A DNA stretch of 9,799 nt. It comes from Enterobacteriaceae bacterium UBA2655. Its GTDB lineage: Bacteria > Pseudomonadota > Gammaproteobacteria > Enterobacterales > Enterobacteriaceae. Shown here piece after piece: positions 1-6,096 of the stretch (position 1 is its first letter; every line of letters starts with the position of its first letter). A model generated the notes under the pieces. That model saw nothing but the letters and a program-made list of their open reading frames with translations. It did no database searches and was not told the origin of the DNA. The stretch is from NCBI GenBank assembly GCA_002359495.1, contig DENB01000042.1, forward strand, positions 1-9,799. Reading direction: 5' to 3'. A program made the translations under genes and the position numbers.

Positions 1-234
1 CTCAGCGGCGCGGAGGTGATCCGTCAGGCGCAGCAGCAGTGGCCGGGCCTCGCCACCCTGCTGATCAGCGGTCAGGATCTGCGCGGCCAGCCGGTGACTC
101 TGCCGCTCTGCGAACGGCTGGCCAAGCCCTGGACGCAGCCGCAGCTGGCGCAGGCGCTGCAGCGCGCCTGGCAGCGCAGCCGACGGCTCAGGCTTGCACG
201 TCAGGCTTCCAGAGCGGCACCGCTTTCCCGCTGA
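1..234 (+). CDS. Receiver (REC) domain protein, C-terminal fragment (probable hybrid sensor kinase)
   Basis: The frame is open from base 1 and ends at TGA 232-234, so only the last 77 codons of a larger gene are present. The fragment starts LSGAEVIRQA and continues with a hydrophobic strand ending LLISG, then RLAKPW followed by an amphipathic helix. This matches the second half of a CheY-like receiver: the LLISG serine sits at the conserved Ser/Thr of strand beta-4, and the LAKP lysine is the invariant Lys at the end of beta-5. The phosphorylated Asp would lie upstream of the window. The final residues are a basic, Arg-rich tail with no DNA-binding domain, so the receiver is the last domain. 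This suits a hybrid histidine kinase or a stand-alone receiver better than an OmpR- or NarL-type regulator. The partner and signal cannot be judged from this piece. Confidence 0.7.
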   Translation, partial: LSGAEVIRQAQQQWPGLATLLISGQDLRGQPVTLPLCERLAKPWTQPQLAQALQRAWQRSRRLRLARQASRAAPLSR

Positions 235-238
235 TATA

Positions 239-274
239 GCGCTTGCGCAATGGTTCATTGGCAGCGCAAGGCGC
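239..274 (+). terminator. Hairpin just after the receiver-domain gene, possible terminator
   Basis: Five bases after the stop codon, GCGCTTGCGC (239-248) can pair with GCGCAAGGCGC (264-274), leaving one bulged G. A small inner AATG/CATT helix (249-252 with 256-259) stacks inside. No T-run follows directly, so this is a weak intrinsic terminator at best. A T7 run at 371-377 lies much further downstream behind only a poor stem (TGCG/CGCA). Confidence 0.35.
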
Positions 275-463
275 CGTGATGAATTTGCTTTAAGACAAAA
301 TAATTGCGCGGCGCGACGCCTGTATCAGATAAAAAATATTAAACCTTTGTTTATGCGAAGCGGCGCAACATTTTTTTCCATGTTTTAGCGAATTTAGCCA
401 CACCCCTTGCTATTCCAGGCATCGCATTTTCTGCTAATTTAACTAATGTGAATTCCTTGTTAC
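275..463. other. AT-rich intergenic region upstream of the cyclic di-GMP enzyme
   Basis: No gene is supported here. The stretch is much richer in A+T than its flanks, as expected for a promoter region. Two weak -10 candidates on the plus strand precede the next gene: TGCTATTCC (409-417, extended/sigma-S-like) and TGCTAATTT (432-440, extended -10). Neither has a convincing -35 at 16-18 bases. TTGCTA at 407-412 is 22 bases from the second candidate, which is too far. I cannot choose between them. Confidence 0.3.
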
Positions 464-2653
464 GTGAAACCCAAGCAAATGATTAACAGCAGAAAACTGT
501 CTGAAGGCTTTCGGCGCAACTTTGCGCGTGAAGTATTACTCCCGCTTACGGCGATTCTGATTCTGACGTTTGCTGGCGCCAGTCTTGCTCTGTATTGGAG
601 CACGTCGCTCTCCAACCATGAGGCAAAATCGCAGCAGCAGCGCATGATCGAGGCCTCGTTTTCGCAAAGCCTGGCGGAACATCTGCGCCAGCTGCGCAGC
701 CTGACGCGCTGGGGACCGCTGGAGGCGCAGCTCGCCCGACCGCAGCAGAATCAGGCGTGGCTGGATGAAAATGTCGGCCACTGGCTTTATCAGATGTTCG
801 GTCATCAGCTGATTGTGGTGCTGGACGAGCGCAACCAGGTGATGCAGGTCTGGCGCAACGGTCAGACGGTGGCGGATAAGCGTCTCGGTCCGAACGTGCG
901 GGCGATGCTGGATCAACAGTTGGCGCGCTTGCGCCAACAGGCGCCCGGCGACGACATGGCCGACTTTGTCCGCATCGGCCAGCGGGTGGCGGCGCTGGCG
1001 GCGGGCACGATTGTGCGCGATGAGGGCGAGCCTGGCCACTATCGGCTGGTCAGCCTGAAATTCCTCGACGACGGCTATCTGCGCGGGCTGGCGGAGCGCA
1101 GCCAGCTGCAGGATCTCCACTTTACCAACGGCGAGCCGCGCCCCGACGACAAAGCGCGCTATCTGCTGGTTTCCCAACAGGGCGATCCGGTGGGCTATAT
1201 TAGCTGGTCCCCTTCGCGGCCGGGGGCGCAGATGCTACGCACCATCGGCCCCTCGACGGCTTTCGCCGTGCTGGTGGTGACGCTGCTGTGCGTCTTTATG
1301 GTACGGCGGCTCTGGACCTCCTCCGTAAGTTTGTCGCAGTCGATGCTCAAGCTGGGCGCCAGCGAAGCGCAGGCGCAGCACCTTGCGTTTCATGACGTCC
1401 TGACCGGCCTGCCCAACCGGGCGCTGGTGGAGGATCGTCTGTCCCAAGCGCTGGCGCTGGCGACCCGCAACGAGCAGCGCGTGGCGCTGCTGCTTATCGA
1501 TCTCGATCGCTTTAAAACCATCAACGACACCTACGGCCATCACGCCGGGGACGATCTGATTATCGAAGTGGGACACCGGCTCTCGTCGCTGCTGCGCAGC
1601 AGCGACACCGTTGGCCGCATCGGCGGCGACGAATTTATTATCGTGCTGCCGGAGGTGGAGAACATCGGCCAGGTTCAGACGCTCAGCAAACGTATTATCG
1701 AGGCGTTAAATCAGCCGTTTATGTTGATGGGCAGCGAGGCGTGGATCGGCGCCAGCATCGGCATGGTGCTGGCGCCGAGCGACGGACTGGACCGACAGGA
1801 GCTGATGCGCAAAGCGGATATCGCGCTTTACGAAGCGAAGAACAGCGGACGCGGCCAGTATCGCCAGTTTGAGCGGGCGATGGATGAGTCGCTGCGCACC
1901 CGTCAGACCATCGCGGCGGATCTGCGCAGCGCGCTGCAACGTCATCAGGGACTGGCGGTCTGGTATCAGCCGCTGATGGATATTAACGGCCAGCAGATGG
2001 TCGGGCTGGAGGCGCTGCTGCGCTGGGAACACCCTACGCGCGGCGCCATTATGCCGGGCGAATTTATCTCCATCGCCGAGGAGACCGGACTGATTATTCC
2101 GCTCGGCGAGTGGGTGCTGCGCGAAGCCTGTCAGGTATCGCAGCGCTTTCCACAGCTGGTGGTGGCGGTTAACGTCTCGCCGGTGCAGTTTCGCGCCACC
2201 GGTTTCGTTGAGCGCATGGTGGAGATCGTGCGCGAGGCGGGCGGCGATCCGCAGCGGCTGGAGCTGGAGATTACCGAAGGGGTGTTGATCGAGGATGAGC
2301 GGGAAGCGCGGGCGATTATCGTGGCGCTGCGCGAAGCGGGCTTTCGCATCGCCCTGGACGACTTCGGCACTGGCTACTCCAGCCTGAACTATCTGAGCAG
2401 CTTCCCGGTGGACAAGATTAAGATCGACCGTTCATTCACCCAATCGCTGGGCGTAGCGGAGAACGCCGCCGCCATCGTGGAGTCGGTGGTGAAGCTGGGG
2501 CACGCGATGGGCCTGACGGTGACGGCGGAAGGGGTGGAGACCAGCAGCCAGATGTCCGCCCTTGCGGACGCAGGCTGCAATCAGCTGCAGGGCTATCTGT
2601 TCAGTCAGGCGGTGCCGCTGGCGCAGATCGTAGAGATGGTGGAAAAGAGGTAG
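464..2653 (+). CDS. Membrane-anchored CHASE4-GGDEF-EAL protein (diguanylate cyclase / c-di-GMP phosphodiesterase)
   Basis: This 729-residue protein is predicted to make and/or degrade the second messenger cyclic di-GMP at the inner membrane. Transmembrane helix 1 is at about 25-45. A periplasmic sensor region resembling CHASE4 (about 50-260) follows, then helix 2 (about 264-281) and a short signalling helix ending at HDVLTGLPN (from 310). The cyclase motif GGDEF is intact at 387-391 and is preceded by the RSSD inhibitory I-site at the usual five-residue spacing, so product feedback is expected. The EAL domain keeps EALLRW (516-521), NVSP, ELEITE, DDFGTG (632-637), a Lys in KIKID, and the late AEGVET and QGY motifs, so phosphodiesterase activity is likely. 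The net direction cannot be read from sequence. The start is uncertain: GTG 464 and in-frame ATG 479 (MINSRK) both lack a clear Shine-Dalgarno, and a stop at 449 excludes longer versions apart from unusual codons. The gene stands alone; the nearest same-strand gene is the upstream receiver fragment. Confidence 0.93.
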   Translation: MKPKQMINSRKLSEGFRRNFAREVLLPLTAILILTFAGASLALYWSTSLSNHEAKSQQQRMIEASFSQSLAEHLRQLRSLTRWGPLEAQLARPQQNQAWLDENVGHWLYQMFGHQLIVVLDERNQVMQVWRNGQTVADKRLGPNVRAMLDQQLARLRQQAPGDDMADFVRIGQRVAALAAGTIVRDEGEPGHYRLVSLKFLDDGYLRGLAERSQLQDLHFTNGEPRPDDKARYLLVSQQGDPVGYISWSPSRPGAQMLRTIGPSTAFAVLVVTLLCVFMVRRLWTSSVSLSQSMLKLGASEAQAQHLAFHDVLTGLPNRALVEDRLSQALALATRNEQRVALLLIDLDRFKTINDTYGHHAGDDLIIEVGHRLSSLLRSSDTVGRIGGDEFIIVLPEVENIGQVQTLSKRIIEALNQPFMLMGSEAWIGASIGMVLAPSDGLDRQELMRKADIALYEAKNSGRGQYRQFERAMDESLRTRQTIAADLRSALQRHQGLAVWYQPLMDINGQQMVGLEALLRWEHPTRGAIMPGEFISIAEETGLIIPLGEWVLREACQVSQRFPQLVVAVNVSPVQFRATGFVERMVEIVREAGGDPQRLELEITEGVLIEDEREARAIIVALREAGFRIALDDFGTGYSSLNYLSSFPVDKIKIDRSFTQSLGVAENAAAIVESVVKLGHAMGLTVTAEGVETSSQMSALADAGCNQLQGYLFSQAVPLAQIVEMVEKR

Positions 2654-2675
2654 GGTTTCCGCCCGTGCGGGGGCT

Positions 2676-2695
2676 GGGCCGCAGCACAGCGGCCC
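2676..2695. terminator. Hairpin between convergent genes, possible bidirectional terminator
   Basis: GGGCCGC (2676-2682) and GCGGCCC (2689-2695) form a perfect 7-bp G+C stem with a 6-base loop, between the ends of the converging EAL gene (2653) and dehydrogenase gene (2722). Position and stability suit a terminator for both. There is no clear T-run on either side, so an intrinsic mechanism is not certain. Confidence 0.45.
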
Positions 2696-2721
2696 CCTCG
2701 CCTGACGGCCTCCCTCCCCCT

Positions 2722-3564
2722 TTATTCCGGAAAATCCGTCCCGACCGAGGTCGCTTTCCAGGCTTCGATCTCAGCCAGGCGCTCTTTCAGCTTGTTAACC
2801 ACCGCCTCGTGGCCCCAGGCGCCCAGCACCAGATGGCGCGGCGGGCTGTCGCTCTCCGCGATGGCGATCATCGCCGTGGCGGCGCGCGCCGGATCGCCCT
2901 TCTGCGTGCCGCTGTTATCCGAGGTGGTTTTCATGCGCGCGGCGGCGGTGTCGGCATAGTCCGGCAGCGTGCTCGGCGTCTGATGCAGCGAGCGGCCCGC
3001 CCAGTCGGTGCGGAACGGACCCGGCTCGACGCAGGTCACTTTAATGCCGAGCGGCGCGGTCTCCAGCGCCAGCGAATCGGACCAGCCTTCCACCGCATGT
3101 TTACTGGCGGAGTAGTAGCCGGAGCTGGCGAAACCGATCAGGCCCGCCACCGAAGTGATGTTGATGACGTGGCCGCGACGCGCTTTGCGCATCAATGGCA
3201 GCACGGCGCGCGTCAGGGCGAACAGGCCGAACACGTTGGCGTCGAACTGCGCGCGGATATCCTGCTCTACCGCCTCCTCCACCGAACTTTGGTAGCCGTA
3301 GCCGGCGTTATTCACCAGCACGTCGACGGTGCCGAACTTCTCCAGCGCCGCTTTTACCGCGCTGTCGATGCTGGCCTGGTCAGTCACGTCCAGCGCCACG
3401 GCCAGCGCATTATCATGCCCGTTCACCAAATCAGCGACCTTGCCCGGATCGCGGGCTGTGACCACCACGTTAAAACCACGCGCAATCGTCTGCTGCGCCA
3501 GTTCGCGGCCGAAACCGGTTGAGCATCCCGAAATAAACCAGACGGGGCTTTTCTCTGCAGCCAT
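2722..3564 (-). CDS. Short-chain dehydrogenase/reductase (classical SDR), NAD(P)-dependent
   Basis: A 280-residue Rossmann-fold oxidoreductase, the normal length for classical SDRs. The nucleotide-binding loop is SGCSTGFG (12-19, a GxxxGxG variant). Arg38 in TARD after strand 2 suggests a preference for NADP(H). NNAG is at 85-88. The catalytic tetrad is intact: Asn110, Ser138 (NITSVAG), Tyr151 and Lys155 (YSASK). PG at the start of the PGPFRTDW segment closes the cofactor site. The substrate cannot be assigned; many close relatives are annotated only as oxidoreductases. The start is supported by GGGAGA (3571-3576 on the complement) six bases before ATG. The gene lies about 120 bases downstream of the thiamine-diphosphate enzyme on the same strand. 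A sigma-S-like -10 in the gap suggests it can be expressed independently, though read-through from the upstream gene is also possible. Confidence 0.9.
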   Translation of the reverse strand: MAAEKSPVWFISGCSTGFGRELAQQTIARGFNVVVTARDPGKVADLVNGHDNALAVALDVTDQASIDSAVKAALEKFGTVDVLVNNAGYGYQSSVEEAVEQDIRAQFDANVFGLFALTRAVLPLMRKARRGHVINITSVAGLIGFASSGYYSASKHAVEGWSDSLALETAPLGIKVTCVEPGPFRTDWAGRSLHQTPSTLPDYADTAAARMKTTSDNSGTQKGDPARAATAMIAIAESDSPPRHLVLGAWGHEAVVNKLKERLAEIEAWKATSVGTDFPE

Positions 3565-3607
3565 CGTTCTTCTCCCAGCTGATGTTAAAGGTGGCGAAAC
3601 GCCGTGA

Positions 3608-3631
3608 ATCCGACCGCGAGCGCGGCCGGAT
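3608..3631 (-). terminator. 11-bp hairpin between the ThDP enzyme and SDR genes
   Basis: On the minus strand ATCCGGCCGCG (3631-3621) pairs with CGCGGTCGGAT (3618-3608). All 11 positions pair, ten as Watson-Crick pairs and one as a G-U wobble that becomes an A-C mismatch on the plus strand. That asymmetry suggests the minus-strand RNA is the functional copy. It may terminate the upstream gene, although no T-run follows, or form a 5'-leader stem of the dehydrogenase mRNA if the promoter at 3642-3652 is used. Confidence 0.4.
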
Positions 3632-3641
3632 GAAGTGTCGG

Positions 3642-3652
3642 TTAAGGGTAGC
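3642..3652 (-). promoter_or_regulatory. Sigma-S-like -10 element upstream of the SDR gene
   Basis: The minus strand reads GCTACCCTTAA, matching the published sigma-S -10 consensus KCTAYRCTTAA at 10 of 11 positions. It lies 78 bases before the dehydrogenase ATG and is identical to the element upstream of the ThDP enzyme (5503-5513). There is no recognisable -35, which sigma-S promoters often lack. Transcription would start near 3638, leaving a leader of about 74 bases that contains the 3608-3631 hairpin. Confidence 0.45.
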
Positions 3653-3684
3653 GATCCGGCGACAGAGCGCTTATCCCTTTGTGC

Positions 3685-5469
3685 TCAACTTTTCTTCTTG
3701 CTGAACAGCTGGCTGGCGGTATCGCCGATGATTTTCGCCGCGCCGCGATCGCCTTTCGCCATCGACGACATAAAGGCTTTCGCCTGCTTGAAGGTAATAT
3801 GCGGCGGCAACGGCGCCACTTCCGGGTCGGTTTTCACCTCCAGCACCACCGGCCGATCTGCGCTCAGCGCCTGCTGCCAGGCGGCGGCCAGATCGTCCGG
3901 CGAATCGACGTAGATGCCGGTCAGCCCCAGGGTGCGCGCGAACTCGGCGTAGCGCACGTCCGGCACCGACTGCGTGGCTTCGAAACGCGGATTGCCCTCC
4001 ATGACGCGCTGCTCCCAAGTCACCTGATTGAGATCCTGATTGTTGAACACGCAGACGATAAGGCGCGGATCGGCCCACTGCTGCCAGTATTTTTGAATGG
4101 TGATTAGCTCCGCCATGTTATTCATCTGCATCGCGCCGTCGCCCACCAGCGCCACCACCGGCTTGTGCGGGTGAGCGAACTTGGCGGCGATGGCGTAAGG
4201 CACCGCCGCGCCCATGCAGGCCAGCCCGCCGGAGAGCGAGGCGCGCTGACCCTGCTTCACGCGGTAATCGCGCGCAAACCAGTTGGCGCAGGAGCCGGAG
4301 TCGGAGGTGACGATGGCGTCCTCCGGCAGCTGCGGCGACATCTCCCATACTACGCGCTGCGGGTTGACCGGGTTAGCGGGCGCCATGGCGCGCTCCTCCA
4401 TCACTTTCCACCAGTCGCGCACCTGAACGGCGATCTCTTCCTGCCAGCTGCGATCCGCCTTATGCTCCAGCAGCGGCAGCAGCGCGCGCAGCGTTTCCGC
4501 CGCGTCGCCGTGCAGGTTGACCTCGGTGGGATAGCGCAGGCCGAGCATCGCCGGATCGATATCGATCTGCACCGCGCGCGCCTTGCCCTCTTCCGGCAGG
4601 AATTCCGTCCAGGGGAAGCCGCTGCCGATCATCAACAGGGTGTCGCAGTTCTGCATCATATCTGAAGAGGGTTTGGTGCCCAGCAGGCCGATGGAGCCGG
4701 TGACGAAGGGCGCGTCGTCCGGCAGCACATCTTTGCCGAGCAGCGCTTTCGCCACTCCGGCGCCCAGCACGTTTGCCGTCTGCACCACTTCCACCGCCGC
4801 CTCGCGCGCGCCGGCGCCGATCAGGATCGCCACCTTTTTCCCGGCGTTGAGGATAGCGGCGGCGCGCTGCAAATCTTCTTCGTAAGGCACGACCTTAGGA
4901 CGCTGGTAGCCGGGACCGGAATGGGTGAAGCCGTGCAGATGCTGCGGCGGCTGCCAGGGTTCGTCCTGAATATCTTTGGGAATAATCAGCACCGCCACGC
5001 CGTTTTGCGCAATCGCCAGCCGCACGCCGCGATCGATCAGATGGCGTATCTGTGCCGGCGCCGCCGCTTCCTGAACGAAATTAGCGACATCGGCAAAGAC
5101 ACGGTCCAGATTCAGTTCCTGCTGATAGCTGGCGCCACGGGCGGTCGCTTCCGCCTGGCCGGCGATCGCCAGCACCGGCGCGTGGTCCATCTTCGCGTCG
5201 TAGAGGCCGGTGAGCAGATGGGTGGCGCCCGGTCCGCCGGTCGAGAGGCAAACGCCCAGCTCGCCGGTGAATTTGGCGTGGCCCGCCGCCATAAAGGCCG
5301 CCATCTCTTCATGCCGCACCTGAATGAATTCGATGCCGTCGCCCGCTTTATTGGCGCGCTGAATCGCGCCCAGCACGCCGTTGATGCCGTCGCCCGGATA
5401 GCCGTAAATGCGCGTTACGCCCCACTCTTTCAGACGCTGTACGAAAAAGTCACTGGTTTTACTGCTCAT
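3685..5469 (-). CDS. Thiamine diphosphate-requiring enzyme, pyruvate oxidase-like
   Basis: A 594-residue ThDP-dependent enzyme with the acetolactate synthase / pyruvate oxidase three-domain layout: Pyr domain (about 1-170), central domain (about 195-335) and PP domain (about 370-545). Glu54 in VRHEEMAAF is the expected ThDP-activating glutamate. STGGPGATH follows at about 76-84. The metal/ThDP motif starts at GDG 443-445 and ends at NN 476-477; the 30-residue spacer is longer than the 24 or so of acetolactate synthases. To my recollection this spacer, with its WADPR-like insert, is typical of YdaP-type pyruvate oxidases. The likely reaction is oxidative decarboxylation of pyruvate to acetate or acetyl-phosphate, as for PoxB, but the substrate is not proven. 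The Lys-rich C-terminal tail (SKKKS) could promote membrane contact, as the PoxB tail does. The start is supported by AGGAGGGAG 8-11 bases before ATG. A sigma-S-like -10 lies just upstream, in line with the known sigma-S control of poxB. Confidence 0.9.
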   Translation of the reverse strand: MSSKTSDFFVQRLKEWGVTRIYGYPGDGINGVLGAIQRANKAGDGIEFIQVRHEEMAAFMAAGHAKFTGELGVCLSTGGPGATHLLTGLYDAKMDHAPVLAIAGQAEATARGASYQQELNLDRVFADVANFVQEAAAPAQIRHLIDRGVRLAIAQNGVAVLIIPKDIQDEPWQPPQHLHGFTHSGPGYQRPKVVPYEEDLQRAAAILNAGKKVAILIGAGAREAAVEVVQTANVLGAGVAKALLGKDVLPDDAPFVTGSIGLLGTKPSSDMMQNCDTLLMIGSGFPWTEFLPEEGKARAVQIDIDPAMLGLRYPTEVNLHGDAAETLRALLPLLEHKADRSWQEEIAVQVRDWWKVMEERAMAPANPVNPQRVVWEMSPQLPEDAIVTSDSGSCANWFARDYRVKQGQRASLSGGLACMGAAVPYAIAAKFAHPHKPVVALVGDGAMQMNNMAELITIQKYWQQWADPRLIVCVFNNQDLNQVTWEQRVMEGNPRFEATQSVPDVRYAEFARTLGLTGIYVDSPDDLAAAWQQALSADRPVVLEVKTDPEVAPLPPHITFKQAKAFMSSMAKGDRGAAKIIGDTASQLFSKKKS

Positions 5470-5477
5470 CGTCCACT

Positions 5478-5486
5478 CTCCCTCCT
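5478..5486 (-). promoter_or_regulatory. Strong ribosome binding site of the ThDP enzyme
   Basis: The minus strand reads AGGAGGGAG, ending 8 bases before ATG 5469. It is the strongest Shine-Dalgarno in the window and fixes the start of this gene. Confidence 0.75.
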
Positions 5487-5502
5487 GGTTTCCATTGAGA
5501 CT

Positions 5503-5513
5503 TTAAGGGTAGC
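5503..5513 (-). promoter_or_regulatory. Sigma-S-like -10 element of the ThDP enzyme gene
   Basis: The minus strand reads GCTACCCTTAA, 10 of 11 matches to KCTAYRCTTAA. With the -10 hexamer TACCCT at 5511-5506, transcription would start near 5499, giving a leader of about 30 bases that includes the strong ribosome binding site. No -35 is evident. E. coli poxB is known to be sigma-S dependent, so the element fits the gene's likely role. Confidence 0.55.
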
Positions 5514-6029
5514 TGACGATGAGCGGCTACGGGTGCGACGCCTTGCCGACGGCGGGATAGCGCTGGCGCAATTCGGTAAAAATTTGTGTCTTCCGCGCAG
5601 GAGGATGTTTAGTAATGAATAGCAGATATACTGGCGCTGCACGGCAATAGGATCATTAACCTCCAGCTGCCAGTATTAAACGCGATTGATTCAAAAATAA
5701 ATCACCCCTTAACCTAAATTCTTTCATCGGGTCAGGACGCGACTGATTTATGAGTAAACCAGCATGATAAATATGGAATGATGAATTCATTTTTATATCC
5801 TTATAATGACAGCTTCATCTCCTTTCTGATCGCGATGGCAGAATTACTGGCTTTCCAGCCCCTCGTGAAAACATGAATTACATTACCGATCCAGCTGGCG
5901 CTGCGCGCTGACTCGACCGAATGCGAACGTCATCTGGCAAACATCAATAGACGCCTTAACGCCCCCCGGATTTGATCCTGTCTCAGGCTAATAGCCGGCC
6001 GATAAAGACGCACTTAGTTATTTGTTTCT
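5514..6029. other. Long intergenic region, AT-rich, no convincing gene
   Basis: Roughly 500 bases hold no recognisable protein, tRNA or mobile element. Visible contents are an inverted repeat ATACTGGC/GCCAGTAT (5628-5635 with 5669-5676), two direct copies of ACGCGAYTGATT (5680-5691 and 5737-5748), a small minus-strand ORF (listed separately), a palindrome ATGAATTCAT (5781-5790), a perfect TATAAT on the plus strand (5802-5807) without a -35, and a short host-codon-like open stretch 5877-5975 lacking a start codon. The region reads as a regulatory spacer or as remains of decayed or inserted DNA. Confidence 0.4.
5656..5790 (-). CDS. Possible small protein, 44 residues, unknown
   Basis: On the minus strand, AAGGAT sits about 6-7 bases before ATG 5790, and the frame runs 44 codons to TAA 5658-5656. 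The product begins MNSSFHIYHAG and contains NQSR twice (15-18 and 34-37), reflecting the two DNA copies of ACGCGAYTGATT. It has no transmembrane segment and no family I recognise. An ORF of this length is expected by chance in AT-richer DNA, so the ribosome binding site is the only positive evidence. Confidence 0.2.
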   Translation of the reverse strand: MNSSFHIYHAGLLINQSRPDPMKEFRLRGDLFLNQSRLILAAGG

Positions 6030-6038
6030 TGTTATATT
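6030..6038 (+). promoter_or_regulatory. Extended -10 promoter candidate for the acyltransferase
   Basis: TGTTATATT is an extended -10 (TG, one base, then TATATT, five of six matches to TATAAT). Transcription would begin near 6045, about 50 bases before ATG 6097. No good -35 is present at the correct spacing, which extended -10 promoters tolerate. Confidence 0.4.
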
Positions 6039-6096
6039 TCTGTAAAGATCGTGATAGGATGCCAATTCTGTTTTTTAAACAATTCTTTAAAATCCC

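Noticed and set aside
536..1177. A 213-codon minus-strand frame opposite the sensor region of the c-di-GMP enzyme
   Set aside because: It is antisense to a convincing gene, with a low-complexity Arg/Gln/Ala product.
2665..3522. A 285-codon plus-strand frame opposite the dehydrogenase
   Set aside because: The minus-strand SDR has intact catalytic residues and a ribosome binding site. The plus-strand product is Arg/His-rich shadow sequence.
4921..5622. A 233-codon plus-strand frame overlapping the ThDP enzyme and its promoter
   Set aside because: Most of it is antisense to the conserved Pyr domain. It has no family motif and its composition is that of a shadow frame.
5599..5650. AGGAGG followed by an 11-codon plus-strand ORF from ATG 5615
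   Set aside because: Too short to support, with no conserved feature; the purine run alone is not evidence of translation.
5781..5790. Palindrome ATGAATTCAT
   Set aside because: A single 10-base palindrome in AT-rich DNA is expected by chance.
5802..5807. Perfect TATAAT on the plus strand as a promoter for a small RNA or the acyltransferase
   Set aside because: No -35 or extended -10 context and no terminator defining a small RNA. The extended -10 at 6030-6038 is better placed for the acyltransferase.
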